From contig CM028377.1 of the NCBI GenBank assembly GCA_013146195.2, positions 105,440,094 through 105,504,093 on the forward strand: 64,000 bases of DNA, written 5' to 3'. Both the position numbers and the translations under genes were made by a program. The notes below the pieces were generated by a model. The model was not told the DNA's origin. It worked only from the letters and a program-made list of their open reading frames with translations, and searched no databases. This document shows, piece by piece, positions 34,740 to 45,908 of this stretch; position 1 is the stretch's first letter; each line of letters begins with the position of its first letter. The stretch comes from Codonopsis lanceolata (taxonomy: Eukaryota > Streptophyta > Magnoliopsida > Asterales > Campanulaceae).

Positions 34740-35830
34740 GAGAAAAGGAATTATCATTTAGTCGAGTGGGAATCTGTGTGCTCTATCAAGGAGAATGGGG
34801 GCCTTGGAGTTAAAAATCTCAGATTGTTCAACAAGGCTTTGTTGGGTAAGTGGCTTTGGAAGTTTTTAGTGGATAAAGAGGCGCATGGAGGAGGTTAGTG
34901 GTGAGCAAATATGGAGAGGGTGATCATCTTTGGTTCCCAAATAAAGTTCTGTTTCTCATGGCACTAGCGTGCTGAAAGGAATTATGGGAGTGTGGAATGA
35001 GGTAAACAAGTTCATCAAATTCGAGGTAGGGCAAGGGAATCGATCGTGTTCTCGAAGGATTTTTGGTGTGGAACAAATACCTTGCAGATGATGTTTCCTT
35101 TTCTACAACATGGCGCTTAATAAGGAGGAAATGGTGAGTTCAAGTTAGTGGTCAATCAAGGGGGTTCAGATTTATGGAGCCCTGTTTTTCGCAGCAGAAT
35201 CGCACGATTGGGAGATTGATGAGGCTTCAGCTTCATGGAGTTGCTCCAGGTCAAAAGAGACGACATTTGAGTGAAGATAAAATTATCCGGGAGGCTTCCA
35301 AGAACAAATTGTTTTCTGTTAGATCCTTCTACTCAAAGTTGACGAGAAGGAAAAAGTTCATTCCCTTGGAAGGTAATATGGAAATCTAAAATCCCCGATA
35401 GGGTAGCTTTTTTGTGTGGGAAGCAGAAGGGGTGTCATTTTGACGGGGAAAATTTGAGATCTCTGGTTCGACGTATGTTAACCTAAGGTGTTTCATGTGC
35501 AAATGTGAAGAGGAAGACGAATCACTTGCTGCTCCATTGCTCTATGGCTAGGGAGCTTTGGAACTTCCTTTTTCTCTCCGCCGATGTCCCTGGGTTATGC
35601 CAAGGACTGTCATTGATACGCCGGGGTTGGCCTTCCTTCACCCTAATAGAGTAATTTTTGGAAGTATGCCCCTTCGCCTATTTGGTGGACCATCTGGAAA
35701 GAGAGGAATAGAAGAGCTTTTGAGAACAAAGAATCTGATCTTGTAGGAATCAAAAAATCTTTTCACTTGTATTTGAGATTCTGGTGTTTAACTGTCGACC
35801 CAAATATAGAGGATCCTTTTTGTAATTAGG
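34740..35830 (+). pseudogene. LINE zf-RVT and C-terminal remnant (LINE delta)
   Basis: The DNA encodes YHLVEWESVCSIKENGGLGV, LLGKWLWKFLVDKEA, KNKLFSVRSFYSKLTRRKKF (35174-35389), a zinc-binding CFMCKCEEED block and WWTIWKERNRRAFEN-like sequence at about 35685-35730. The order matches LINE gamma. Frames are broken. Confidence 0.75.
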
Positions 35831-36160
35831 TTGGGGTCTTTTGGTTAGTTGCTTAGTGTATGTATACTTCATGTACAAGATAGCGTCTTTTTTGACGCAT
35901 GTTAATAATACTTTTACTTTACTTATCAAAAAAAAAAAAAAAAAACTCCATATGAAATATGGAGAGGAAGAGCCCTAAATATAGGATTTTTCAAAATCTT
36001 CGGCTGTAAATGTTTTATTCTCTATAATGGAAGAGAATATAGAGGCAAATTTGATTCAAAATCAGACGAAGAAATTTTTCTAGGCTATTCCAATCATTCA
36101 AAAGCATTTCGCATATTTAACAAAACTTATACGATTTTCTTGAGACGAGATGAACAGGTT

Positions 36161-36760
36161 GAAGGGTCTCAAGATCTTGAGACATTTCCATGACTGTGAG
36201 TGGGGATAATGGACGACAGAAGAGATATGGTGGGGTATCATGATGCGGATAAGGAAGGGCAAGTGTAATTCTGGCAATTGATGTTTGGAAATGGACGGAT
36301 GAGAGAGGGTGGAGAGAAGAAAGAAAGAATTGACTTTTTTGTTATATAGCATATTGAGGGGGGAGAAACTTGAATGAAATAGATGTTCTAGATGTTTATC
36401 ATTATCCTAGGATTTTCAAATATTATTAAAAAAATAATAATTCTCAATGGAAAAAAAAGGGCATGTACTAGTTAGTTTTGATAATTACGATTCATTAAAT
36501 TTAAAATAATAGAGAAGATTTTCTTATAAAAATTGGTCAAGAAAAATCGATCAAATACTTCTATTATTATATATTTAAAGCCATATGTATGAAATTAAAA
36601 GCAAGACTTATTGTTCATAAAAGGGTAAAATTATCATTTTTACAACTATTTTGTTTATAAAAATAACGTTTTGAAATAGTTTTCCAAACGTGTTTATTAA
36701 AAAAAATTACGTTTTGAAAAAGCTGCGTTTTCAAAATGCTGCACCAAACGAAGCCTAAAT
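36161..36760. other. AT-rich spacer, nothing recognised
   Basis: Beyond the Sirevirus remnant (ending in sequence for DLETFP) I see no further pol homology and no terminus. About 36640-36740 is AT-rich with a repeated CGTTTTGAAA element and no coding signal. Confidence 0.3.
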
Positions 36761-36843
36761 AAGATTCACAAGGTTGCAATTTCCGTATGCCTCTTGCCAC
36801 AAGCGAGGCAATACAAAGTGTATAGTCTCCTTGACATGCAGGT

Positions 36844-37170
36844 TTGAACAAGGTTAACACGGATATTGCAATTTCTCAGTTCAAAAGTGCGGCGGGTGGG
36901 GGGAGATCCATAACAGGGAGTTTTTTCATGGGCATCCATCGAAGTATTGACTTTGATTCCCGATTGAGAGGTGACTTTCAAACGATCCGGGGTGCATTGG
37001 ATCTTGCATGGTACCAAGGCTCCAAGAATTGTTTTGGTGGAAGAGTGGTATCAGATTTTCATGAGGCCTTTGCTGCAATTAATGCAGCAAATATTAACAA
37101 CCCCAATCACAATATCCTGCTTAAATTCAAGGATCACAAGAAGGGCGGAGAGAGAAACCAACAGGTGTAA
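36844..37170 (+). pseudogene. Unrecognised 108-codon ORF, possible exon or gene fragment
   Basis: This frame (residues such as FFMGIHRSIDFDSRLRGDFQ and NCFGGRVVSDFHEAFAAINA) has normal protein-like composition, unlike the surrounding AT-rich DNA. A potential acceptor, TTGACATGCAG, ends at 36841, just before the ORF. Protein-like sequence seems to continue after its stop in the same frame (ESPYDQGEVITGF at about 37195-37233). I do not recognise the family. It may be one exon of a lost gene or a captured fragment; no start context, promoter or partner exon was identified. Confidence 0.4.
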
Positions 37171-37425
37171 CATTATGAAAGGATAATCTGCCCAGAGAGT
37201 CCATATGACCAAGGGGAGGTCATTACAGGGTTTCTGATGTGATCCTGAGGGCCCTATCGAAGATTCTACAAGTTTGAAGATTCATAAGTCAAGGTTTGAA
37301 ACTTTGAAAGCTTGGAAAGTATTCTGTAACTTCATGGGGTCAATGTGTAAATTTGACAACTCTTTAGAATCCAGCCTTAAGAATGAGGGGAAAAAATGAC
37401 GAGCACGCGTCCGACTTGTGGATTC

Positions 37426-37881
37426 TGATGTGTTTTATTTATTAGGGTTTTACTGTTTTGGCAACTTTTATAATTTAGGGTTTCTGTGTTCTTATTTAAT
37501 TATGGTTTCTTTAGGCGTCTTTAATAATTGTTTTTACGGTTTTTAGCTTATATAAAGGCATCCAAACATTGCAATTGACAGCTTTTGAGAATTGATTAAT
37601 GGAAACGCGTAGTTTCTTTCTCATATATTGTGAGTTTGAGAAATTCATTGGACTAGGGTTTCCAATTTCTTAGATGTTATCTGGTTTGTTTATTGAGTTG
37701 CAAACTTGTGAGTGGTCGCATACTTTTGGTTTATTATCAACAATTGCGATTAGTGGGTTGAAGGTACACCCCAAGGTTCTATCTTTTTCTTCGTTGATTA
37801 TTTGTTCGTTGTTCGTTTCCGCATTCGTTCTGTGTTCAAAGGTTGGTTAGTTTCTTTGTAACCATTCTTGGGCTCACATCA
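37426..37881 (+). mobile_element. Solo LTR (456 bp), probable
   Basis: The ends are perfect 7 bp inverted repeats, TGATGTG and CACATCA, flanked by GATTC (37421-37425) and GTTTC (37882-37886), a 5 bp duplication with one change. A TATATAAAGG promoter-like box lies at about 37550. No internal retroelement sequence follows. Assignment to a superfamily is not possible. Confidence 0.6.
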
Positions 37882-37886
37882 GTTTC

Positions 37887-40800
37887 TCTAATGAGATGCA
37901 GGAGTCGCATGTTATTTGAGTCTTGTTGAGCCTGTTTCTTAGGGCCACCACCCTCCACATCCCAAAAAAGAGGGTACGTGAAAAGCTGAAGAAATAAGAA
38001 GTGATGAAAGAAGATAAACCAGAGAAGGGGGGACATTAGCATGAGAAAATGACTATGGAACACTACTTCATACTACTGTCCACATCATTTTTATTTTTTT
38101 GATAAGTACTTCATACTACTGTCCAATTATGTCAATCACGCATAACTCTTGCTGTTAAAACTTCCTACCAATTGATATAGTTATCGCATAAATGCCAGCA
38201 TGCAATAAAATTTTATGTACAAAGCACCAGTAGCAAGGTATGATTCTTACCAGGATACGATTCTAAACATAAATATAAAACCGATCAAAGAATCCAAACA
38301 AGTTTTTGGGAAAGAACATCATTGCAAATAACTTACCAGAGTAACCTTGCAGAAAATGGAAGCGAGTAAAAATTTCTTGAAATTGGTTTGTCCGAAAGAA
38401 AACAATTGGTAGGAAGTGAATTCACAGCCTTGAAGCTGTGTTACACCAGTAACTTACTTTGAAGACAGCAGGAACACATGACTAGACAAAAAAGCTTTAA
38501 TAGATATTGAGTACATAAAGAAGATAGCTAAACCATATGGGTAACAGCATACCTAAACTAAACATTTTTAGCCAAAATGTCAGATAAATGTTACTAATTC
38601 TAATAAAGAAAGTAACTGATGTTGCTTTGAATAGACAGAAGGCACCCATTGGAAAAAGCATAACTATTGGGTAGATCAAAATTCAAACACAACTTTGAAA
38701 AGTCTGACTGAGGGGAATAGCTATATCTACGAGAAGGTTGTGAGTTCAAATGCTAATAAAAAGGTGTGTGCCCCTAGTTCTTTCTTTCGTTTCTTTTCAT
38801 TCAACATATGTTGCCTAGTCAGAACAGACTCAATAACATACTTCGCATTACATGTCAAGGTGTTGAGAAAACATAGCCATATTTAAGTGAGAACTTCAAT
38901 TTAGGGAGAAAACTTTAAACTTTAATTTTGCTTCTTTCTTCTTTTGGCGGATACAACCACAATTATTTTTCCTTTATTCCTTTGGTGACATGCACCATGT
39001 GACAATTGGTACTCCAAACTAATCGACAAAATGGGAACCCCCTGGATGCGTTAGAAAAGAGAGAGGGCAGATTTAGCATTTTATTTGTTGGTTTCATAGC
39101 CTCAATCAGAACTGCACATGGGCATGAAATGAAGAGAAAAGTTTCAGGAAATTCCAGAAATATACTGTGAAATCATTCAAGAATAACCAAAGCTGCATTG
39201 CCAAATAATTATTTATTGAATCTTTACAAGGAAAAAATCTGTGATTTTCAAAAGTAAGTTCTTTCATAGTGTTATTCCAAGCAAAAAATTACCTAGTAAG
39301 AAGGCCTTGTATAAAGCAGAAAATTGCTATGGACGATGTTTCCAATGATGTTAAACGACACTGAGCCTCAGCAGAGATCTTTTTAATGACTTGGAGAGGT
39401 GTTCAATCAGATTCATAGAAGTAAATGTATAGTCGCAGATGAAGGCAACAAAAACAGTACTTAAATTAGTCAAATATTCCCCAATCAAAACGAAGCCAAA
39501 AGGTTTTCTATTTTATAGTCCAGAAGCTAAAAAAGAAGCTATAAAGTTTACCTATTATAGAAATAGAGATTCCAACAAAAATAAGTAACCAAAAAGAAAA
39601 TTAAGTACCAGTGATCAACTGAATTCATGCATAGCTTCCTCTTCTCGTAAGATGACATGCCACCTGTTTGTTAGGTATCCCTTGAAGGTGTATGCAACCA
39701 CAAACATGGTGAAAAAGACATCTCAACTTATGTCCCCCAAAAATTTCAGTGCTACAGCCTCCTATGTGCATGAGAAAGGCAAAAAAAGGATAACTTAGGT
39801 ACAGTAATAGAATAAACAGGCGCCGATCTATGGATCTTTACGATCGAGATCCTCTTCGCCAACTAAGGAGGCGACATCTTCGGAAAACGATAATACCTGT
39901 CTTGGGCAAATCTCGGTACATACAAAAGCTTGGATGAAAATTCGCGTGTTGCATTGCTTCGAGTGAACTGCAAAAATAGAAATATGTGGCAAAGTGCTTG
40001 GATACAAAGTTATTGACAAAAATTACATGATTCCATAGAAATTTCACCAGAAAATCTACCACAAAGGAAACTTCAGGTATGGTAATAGATAAAGAAGCGC
40101 TGATCTATGGATCTATCGGATCTGGATCGAGATCAATTCAGCCCTCCAACAAGGTGGATGCTGCACTCAATCTGAACAGAAAGAAAATAAAATAGTCCTG
40201 TTTAAGGCAAACTGTGATATATATATATAGAAGCTTGAATGGTGGAGATTAAAAAATTATCAATACCACAAATCTATGTATCAGATTTTTCTGCTCACGT
40301 GCTAGATTGCAGGGAATCTTCACAAACATAAATAGTGTACGAATCCCAGATACACACTTTTGAGGTTTCAATTTAAATAGCAAGAAAATAAGAATTTGAA
40401 ATATCAAATGTTGCAGACGCTAGAGACTAGAGAAAGAAATGACCTTACTTCTTTTTCCAGCCATTCGGCCTTCTGCCCGTTTATTGCTTCTTTCACAATA
40501 AGGAATCACATGCTCCGAACAGTAACTTTTAGATTCAAAAGCAATTAGACAAATAGTTCAGTGATGGTTAAGATCCTGAAGAGGTTGTCAGTTCAGTATG
40601 CCAAGTGTCAACTGGATTGCACTCAATGAGAATGAAGTAGAAGACCTGCAAGACGAAACCTAGCCGTGAAATTCACAATTTTATTAAATTCTCAAACAAT
40701 TAAAACAAATTAGAGAAAATGACAAAGTAAGAAAACCATATAAGTTACTTTGTCAATTCTGACATGCTCTTCAATTATAATATATGAAAGGCATTACATA

Positions 40801-41399
40801 TGAATTCCCGGTGGGAAGGACAAGTTCAAGGGAAGATGCGATTGTTGCATGAACTTAAGCATTACTCATCACCAGAATGGGATACGTGCTTTTATCTGCT
40901 TATTGAGAAATGAATATACGATTAATCTGATTGTAGTGAAGCAACCCAATGAATGGAATAGAAAAAGGTAAAAGGCCATGGCACTCTGAATCTCAGTTTG
41001 ATGTAACATCTAGGTACTTATTGGGCGATTCCAAAGCACTGGTATTATATTGCTAGCAACTAATAAGAGATGGGTACATGGAAAACAGCATCTGAGTCAA
41101 ATGAGAGAGCAAAAGCAAGATACCTTAAGTTTTCTACCAGAAATCAGGCATTCGTCAATCAATCTACCAAATGCCTATTAATGATGAATGCTTGTTCTAA
41201 GAACTATTCAATTCCTTCCATGTGAATATAGTGGAGATTTTGAGATCAGATTAACGAGCAGAGTCAAAATCAGATGCATGAGATTCCATGCAGTCAAATG
41301 CAAGGACATACGATTACAGATCCATACACTCTAATACTAACACAGATGCAAAAAAGGTACAGCACAGTATCCACCAATGGCAAAAACTAGGCACCAAGG
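37887..41399. other. Anonymous AT-rich region, no confident gene
   Basis: Apart from the micro-insertion at 38083-38106 and a local near-duplication (about 39795-39890 and 40075-40170, sharing CGATCTATGGATCT), I find no domain, RNA gene or transposon terminus. Short - strand frames (e.g. 39828-40019, SFSEDVASLVGEEDLDRKDP; and a possible exon before a donor-like GTAAGG at about 40445) look protein-like but are unsupported. Confidence 0.35.
38083..38106 (-). mobile_element. 24 bp retro-tail insertion with 19 bp TSD
   Basis: Identical 19-mers TACTTCATACTACTGTCCA at 38064-38082 and 38107-38125 flank 24 bp that read on the - strand CTTATCA, an A-run, then TAAAAATGATG. CTTATCA plus A-run is the 3' terminus of the LINEs in this window. 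The simplest reading is an extremely 5'-truncated LINE- or SINE-tail insertion. Confidence 0.75.
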
Positions 41400-41515
41400 T
41401 TTTTTTTTTTGTCTTTTTTATAGGTAAGTGTGACCCCTTGTAAGTATGGGAATTGGAACCAAGGACCTCATAATCTTTGCGTGAGTGCCCTTGCCATCTC
41501 TCTCACCCCTAGGGG
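41400..41515 (-). mobile_element. SINE copy 4, reverse, near complete
   Basis: On the - strand: A-box-like GATGGCAAGGGCACTCACGC, B-box-like GTCCTTGGTTCCAATTCCCA, then AAGGGGTCACACTTACCTAT and an A-rich tail (the T-run at 41400-41411). It aligns end to end with SINE copy 2 and partially with copies 1 and 3. No clear target duplication was recognised. Confidence 0.8.
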
Positions 41516-43039
41516 TCAAGTTATTAATCTTGTCTAGATTGTAAGAATAAAATAAATAGAGGCTCATGCACCCAATGGAAAACGAAAACAAAACAGTGAC
41601 CTTATATTCACAAACGGAGAGAGGTCTCATTATTGTTGTATGCCTTGCTAACTGGTTTTAAGAAGGCCTCGAAAATGAGAAGTTGATGGATTACAACCCT
41701 CTCATTGCTAATTGGTGTCTGGGGATTTTATGGTGTATATTTTGGAGAATAGTAGGCGGTTTTGGTGCAACAAAATACTTCTTGGCAGGAGACAATGAGT
41801 CCCAAAGGACAACAACAAAACACACAACCCACTATACCTTTCAAAATAATATTCCTGATGCTGATAATGTAAGTCTAAAAGACAAAATATTATCTGGATA
41901 AGCTAGAATCTTGAATAATTACTCTCTATTTATTATTTGATGTCTGACAAACAATCTCATTTTCTGTGTCCCTCCCGAGCGAGCACTACATGTCAGCCCA
42001 CCAAATTCACCTCATATACCCATACCAAAGCCTCTCAACTAGTTTGGCGAAGAAGCACATTTCATGATAGCTCCTTTGTTTTTTTTTCTTTTGATAAGAA
42101 ATCGATGAGGTTTCACAGCAGCACAATGATGACTGATGTTGGGTTATAAGTACGAGATTTATGACGCAAACCTGACGCCATATCCACTCAGGTTCATACA
42201 AACTATCATGGTAAGGGAACGTAATCCGAAAAATTCTTTGAAGTCCAGATCTTGGTTGTGTAGTTTATTAAGTGAGTTAGCATTAATAAGTGAATTGCTA
42301 TTGGACGACAATGGAATTTCCAAGTAATGAGTCTCTCCTAACGTGCTACAGTACCAGCCTAGAGAGTACCTTGAGATGGATGAGAAGTTTGTGATGGAAA
42401 CAGAGCTAACCAAGAAGCAATTGGAGCGCTGCTGGTTGAAGAACCATGCATCTTTTCAACAGCCTCAACAAAAACTAAAAGAGCACCAATCATAGTTCAC
42501 TACAAGTTTTGTTAAAAGTACAAGCACATATCCATGAAGAGAAGCTAATCAACAGTCACCTTTTCATCCTTGTACTTGATTGATAAGAAGATTGGGAGGG
42601 GTATTGCCATCCCTATTATGCTTCCCCTCCCGTCCAATTAAAATAGTATGTTAGATAGACTAATATGCCCTCAATTTAAGAATCTCTTTCCTAACTGTTC
42701 TCTTTTTTAATAAATACAAGAGATATTCCATTTTCGCCTAAAATTCCTCCCACTCGCCATGAGATCCAAACCTATGGCCACATGCAGCAAAAGCATGATC
42801 TTTTTTCTCTCTGCTCAATTTCCCAACGCGCTCTTTACTGGTTTCCGGCAAGAGCCATTCTTCCTCTCATCACGTCTTGTATTAGATCAAAAGAGGAAAG
42901 TACAAGAAGGAATACAAAAGAATCGGAAAACAAACCATTCGCTCAGAATGAAGTGGAACAAAAAATTGAAACAGAAAAAATTATAAATAAAAGAGTGAAT
43001 AGAAACTAGCGTAGAACAACCCTTCAGTCTCTCAACAGA
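41516..43039. other. Anonymous region, no confident gene
   Basis: I see no known domain. Small frames occur at 42136-42327 (+, LGYKYEIYDANLTPYPLRF) and 42759-42986 (+, start MRSKPMATCSKS, about 50 bp after an AT-rich TTAATAAATAC box), but nothing links either to a family or to neighbouring exons. Confidence 0.3.
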
Positions 43040-43860
43040 TCTACCACAGACGCTCCTCTAAAACCCCCAAGCACTGAAGCCCAATGGGATGCAAACAGGA
43101 AATCCTCTCCCTCAAGTAAAGCAAGTGTTGATCACGGAAGATCCAATCATTGCTCGCATTCCAAATGCACTGCAAAGCACAAACATGCGCAGTGCCATAA
43201 AATCCTTGCGTCTTTACTAACCCCAAACCCCGGTAGACCACTGCTCATCAATGACATCAAATAAAGAACAAGGAAGCTAAATAATGGAGAAAAAGGTGCT
43301 CACGAGTCTCCATACGATTTCAGCACGTGACGCAAATGTATGGAGAACTGGCCTTATTGGACCTATGCCTCAAACATCAATTTTGAGCACAAGAGGCCTA
43401 GGTAAATGCTTCAAGTTAAGGGGGACCTTGAATTCTAGATGAAAGTGACTACTCGAATGACTTCATGCCAGAGGGCAGAGGGAATGTAAATGGTTATAAC
43501 CAAAGCCATTTACCGGGATCCCTAAGCTCCTTTCCTCCTCAGACAAACACACTACATTGCACGCCTTCCGCAAGATGGTCCTCACTCTCCTCCCCCATCA
43601 CACTTAAAAGGAAATGCCTCAAAATCCCCTTCATCTTTACCACAACACCCACAGAGAATAGGTATACTAGAAAGACACAACCCCATCAGCGTGCGCCTCC
43701 CCTTACAGAGAAAGAAGCACGTTTCCACCCATTTATCCGCTTAGACACTTTTTCCACCACAGGATTTCAAGAGTTGATAGGCCGAGGATTCCTCACAAGG
43801 GAGCACCAACCACAATACAACTAGCTAGCAAGGCGTACTCACTCAACGCATGACCCTTCA
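43040..43860 (-). pseudogene. LINE RT C-terminal / zf-RVT fragment, reverse
   Basis: On the - strand the DNA at about 43680-43750 encodes INGWKRASFSVRGGARLMGL with LCLSSIPI, the L1 RT thumb block. Further down, about 43290-43330 encodes NRMETREHLFLHY, the zinc-binding zf-RVT block. Many stops lie between. It is a degenerate L1-type fragment from a lineage different from LINEs alpha to delta. Confidence 0.65.
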
Positions 43861-43963
43861 TATTAGTTCCCGCCAACCACACTTGGATAAATTAAACTTG
43901 AGACTGAACTCAACTCAAATTTGTAAAACGATCTATTATTAGAATCTCTTGCTCCCTTGGTAT

Positions 43964-44190
43964 CAGGTGCATACCGAATATTAGATACCCTAAAGTAAAC
44001 TGATCTCTATTGACTAAAAGAATGCTCCACAATTACCTAAATGCATTCAATAGACTTCTCTTTCAGGTGCATACCGAATATTAGATACAGGTGCATACTG
44101 AATATTAGATACCCTAAAGTAAACTGTTCTCTATTGACTAAAAGAATGATCCACAATTACCTAAATGCATTCAATAGACTTCTCTTTCAT
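43964..44190. repeat. Tandem duplication, 124 bp period, with a nested 24 bp repeat
   Basis: The unit starting CAGGTGCATACCGAATATTA occurs at 43964 and again at 44088, with an extra partial copy of its first 24 bases at 44064. The two units differ at only a few positions. Confidence 0.9.
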
Positions 44191-44868
44191 ATGGAACATT
44201 GAAGAAGTCCATCTCTCTATCTCTCTCCATCAAAATTTTATTCCCCTAGTACCTCCCCCTTCAAACAACTATGAATACCCACCCACACTCCTACCAACAT
44301 CACGAGCCCCACATACACATCCAACAACCACCCAATGGCCGTCAACAATTGCCTCCACCTAGATCTCCTTGAAAACCATAGAACTAAAAATAAACAAGAT
44401 ATCTTCATATAAATTGATACTCTTTCTAAATTTCTCTTCTTTTAAAAAGTAGAGCTACAATATCACCATCATAAAATGTAGATCTCAATACTACAACACT
44501 GTTGGTGTGACAGTAGTGTTCCGTATCGTGATTTGTGATCTTCTCAAGCCTGGGTGTCCCCAGTTCACAGGCTTACTTCATACCTCAACGATATTGCGGA
44601 GAAAGAAAGATGAAGAATTGTATGAAGTGAAAAGTTAACCCTCGAAAAGTTAGCATGCAATTTGCACATGCCTGACACCATCCATGTCTAAACAGCAAGA
44701 ATTAATTTGTTTTGTAAGGTTTTTTTTTAAAAAAAAAAAAGCATTGTGATATGTTGGCGACGAGAAGTGACTCCACTAAAAATTTATGTATTGGCACTAA
44801 ATTGAATTTAAATACTTTCCTTTTATCAAGCATGGTAAATCAGCCAAGCAACCTTGATCAAAAACTTA
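44191..44868. other. Spacer, nothing recognised
   Basis: No gene or transposon terminus is recognised. A T-run followed by an A-run at about 44720-44741 could form a short hairpin. Confidence 0.3.
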
Positions 44869-45555
44869 GAGCATCCACAATGGTTACACCCTAAAACACC
44901 CTTTATATAACCCCCTAAACCTTTTTAGAGACCCTTTAAAAAAGTTTCAACTCCAATGAACACCCTCTATATAACCCTTTAAATTTGTGACATCTTAACT
45001 AACAAACCTAACTACCAATATATTTCTATTTTTTATTTTTTTATTTTCCTACCGCAATTGAAATAAAATATTTATACTTTTAAATTTTATATTTTATGAA
45101 AAATATATTATATATTTTGATTATATCAATTATTTTTATTTAAAGAAAGTCTTGTCACGCTTTTTAATATTATCAATATACCCATAATTTTTAAGTTATA
45201 AATAATTAAAAAAGAGGAAATGATAGTGCAAAAAATACACTAAATTAATTGAAAAAGAAAATGGAAAAAATGGGAAAGCATACCATCATCAAAGTGATGA
45301 TGTGAGTTGGGTTGTTTATTTAATTCATAGACTCTCCACCCTGGCACATCAAAATTTTGGTAAAAACAATATTCTAAATTTTTGCCGCCTTCTTTAAATT
45401 TTGAACAAATTTTAAAGGGAACAATACTAGGAAGAAGACCAATAGAGAAGGAGATAGGTGAGAGAGAAGAAAGAGATGAATGGAGGTCGTAATATACCCA
45501 ATAGGGGTGCTTTTTAGGTTTTACAATGAGAACCAACATCAATATAACAAGGGAA
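44869..45555. mobile_element. Possible MITE-like element with worn inverted ends
   Basis: The left end, GAGCATCCACAATGGTTACA, and the following CACCC blocks partly match the reverse complement of the right part around 45505-45540 (GGGTGCTTTTTAGG and TTACAATGAG). The interior is very AT-rich and lacks coding capacity. Ends and target duplication could not be fixed. Confidence 0.3.
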
Positions 45556-45908
45556 AGGTTTCAAATCAATGAGAACACCAATATAGGTGATTATTTTCAA
45601 TGCAAACTATTTCTGTAAATGGAACCTTAACAAATTAGTGCCATCAACATTAAGCAATACATTCAACCTTAGTTAGAAATGCATTCAGACTGCTAGTATA
45701 ATAATTTTTGGAAACTAAACTTTAAAAAATTATGAAAATAAAAACCAAGACAGAACATTATTTTGCAACTATAGGAGCTTCTCAGAATCATCTTCAAAGA
45801 ATTGTACCTCGCCAAAATCTTCAATAGAAATGTTATAACTTTTAAAAGGAAGCCTTTATGTTCTGATAAAACAAAAATTGAAGGTGGAAAGGGATAATAG
45901 AAGTTATA

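Larger units (their letters stand above)
27965..35945 (+). mobile_element. LINE delta, long L1-type copy containing the assembly gap
   Basis: This + LINE is inserted in the Sirevirus. Parts in order: ORF1 N-terminal region (about 28020-28700), ORF1 remainder, endonuclease (about 30335-31243 and again 32280-33212), linker, RT (33213-34700), zf-RVT (34800-35830), 3' UTR (TATACTTCATGTACAAG) and the tail ACTTATCA plus A-run at about 35928-35945. About 1.85 kb appears twice around the gap, so the true element is probably about 6 kb, a normal full length. No clean target duplication was found. Frames are broken by very many small indels. Confidence 0.8.
23515..36160 (+). mobile_element. Sirevirus-type Ty1/copia element, degenerate, interrupted by a LINE
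   Basis: It consists of a long 5' LTR (~1.1 kb), a TGGTATCAGAGC primer site, a long gag with UBN2-type and CCHC parts, a protease, GAG-pre-integrase and the integrase start up to about 27960. After LINE delta the integrase C-terminal part resumes at 35946 (TPYEIWRGRA, SKSDEEIFLGYSNHSKAFRI) and stops at about 36160. About 60 residues of integrase are missing across the LINE. No RT, RNase H or 3' LTR is found. The long LTR and large gag with coiled coil fit the SIRE/Maximus lineage. Confidence 0.85.
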
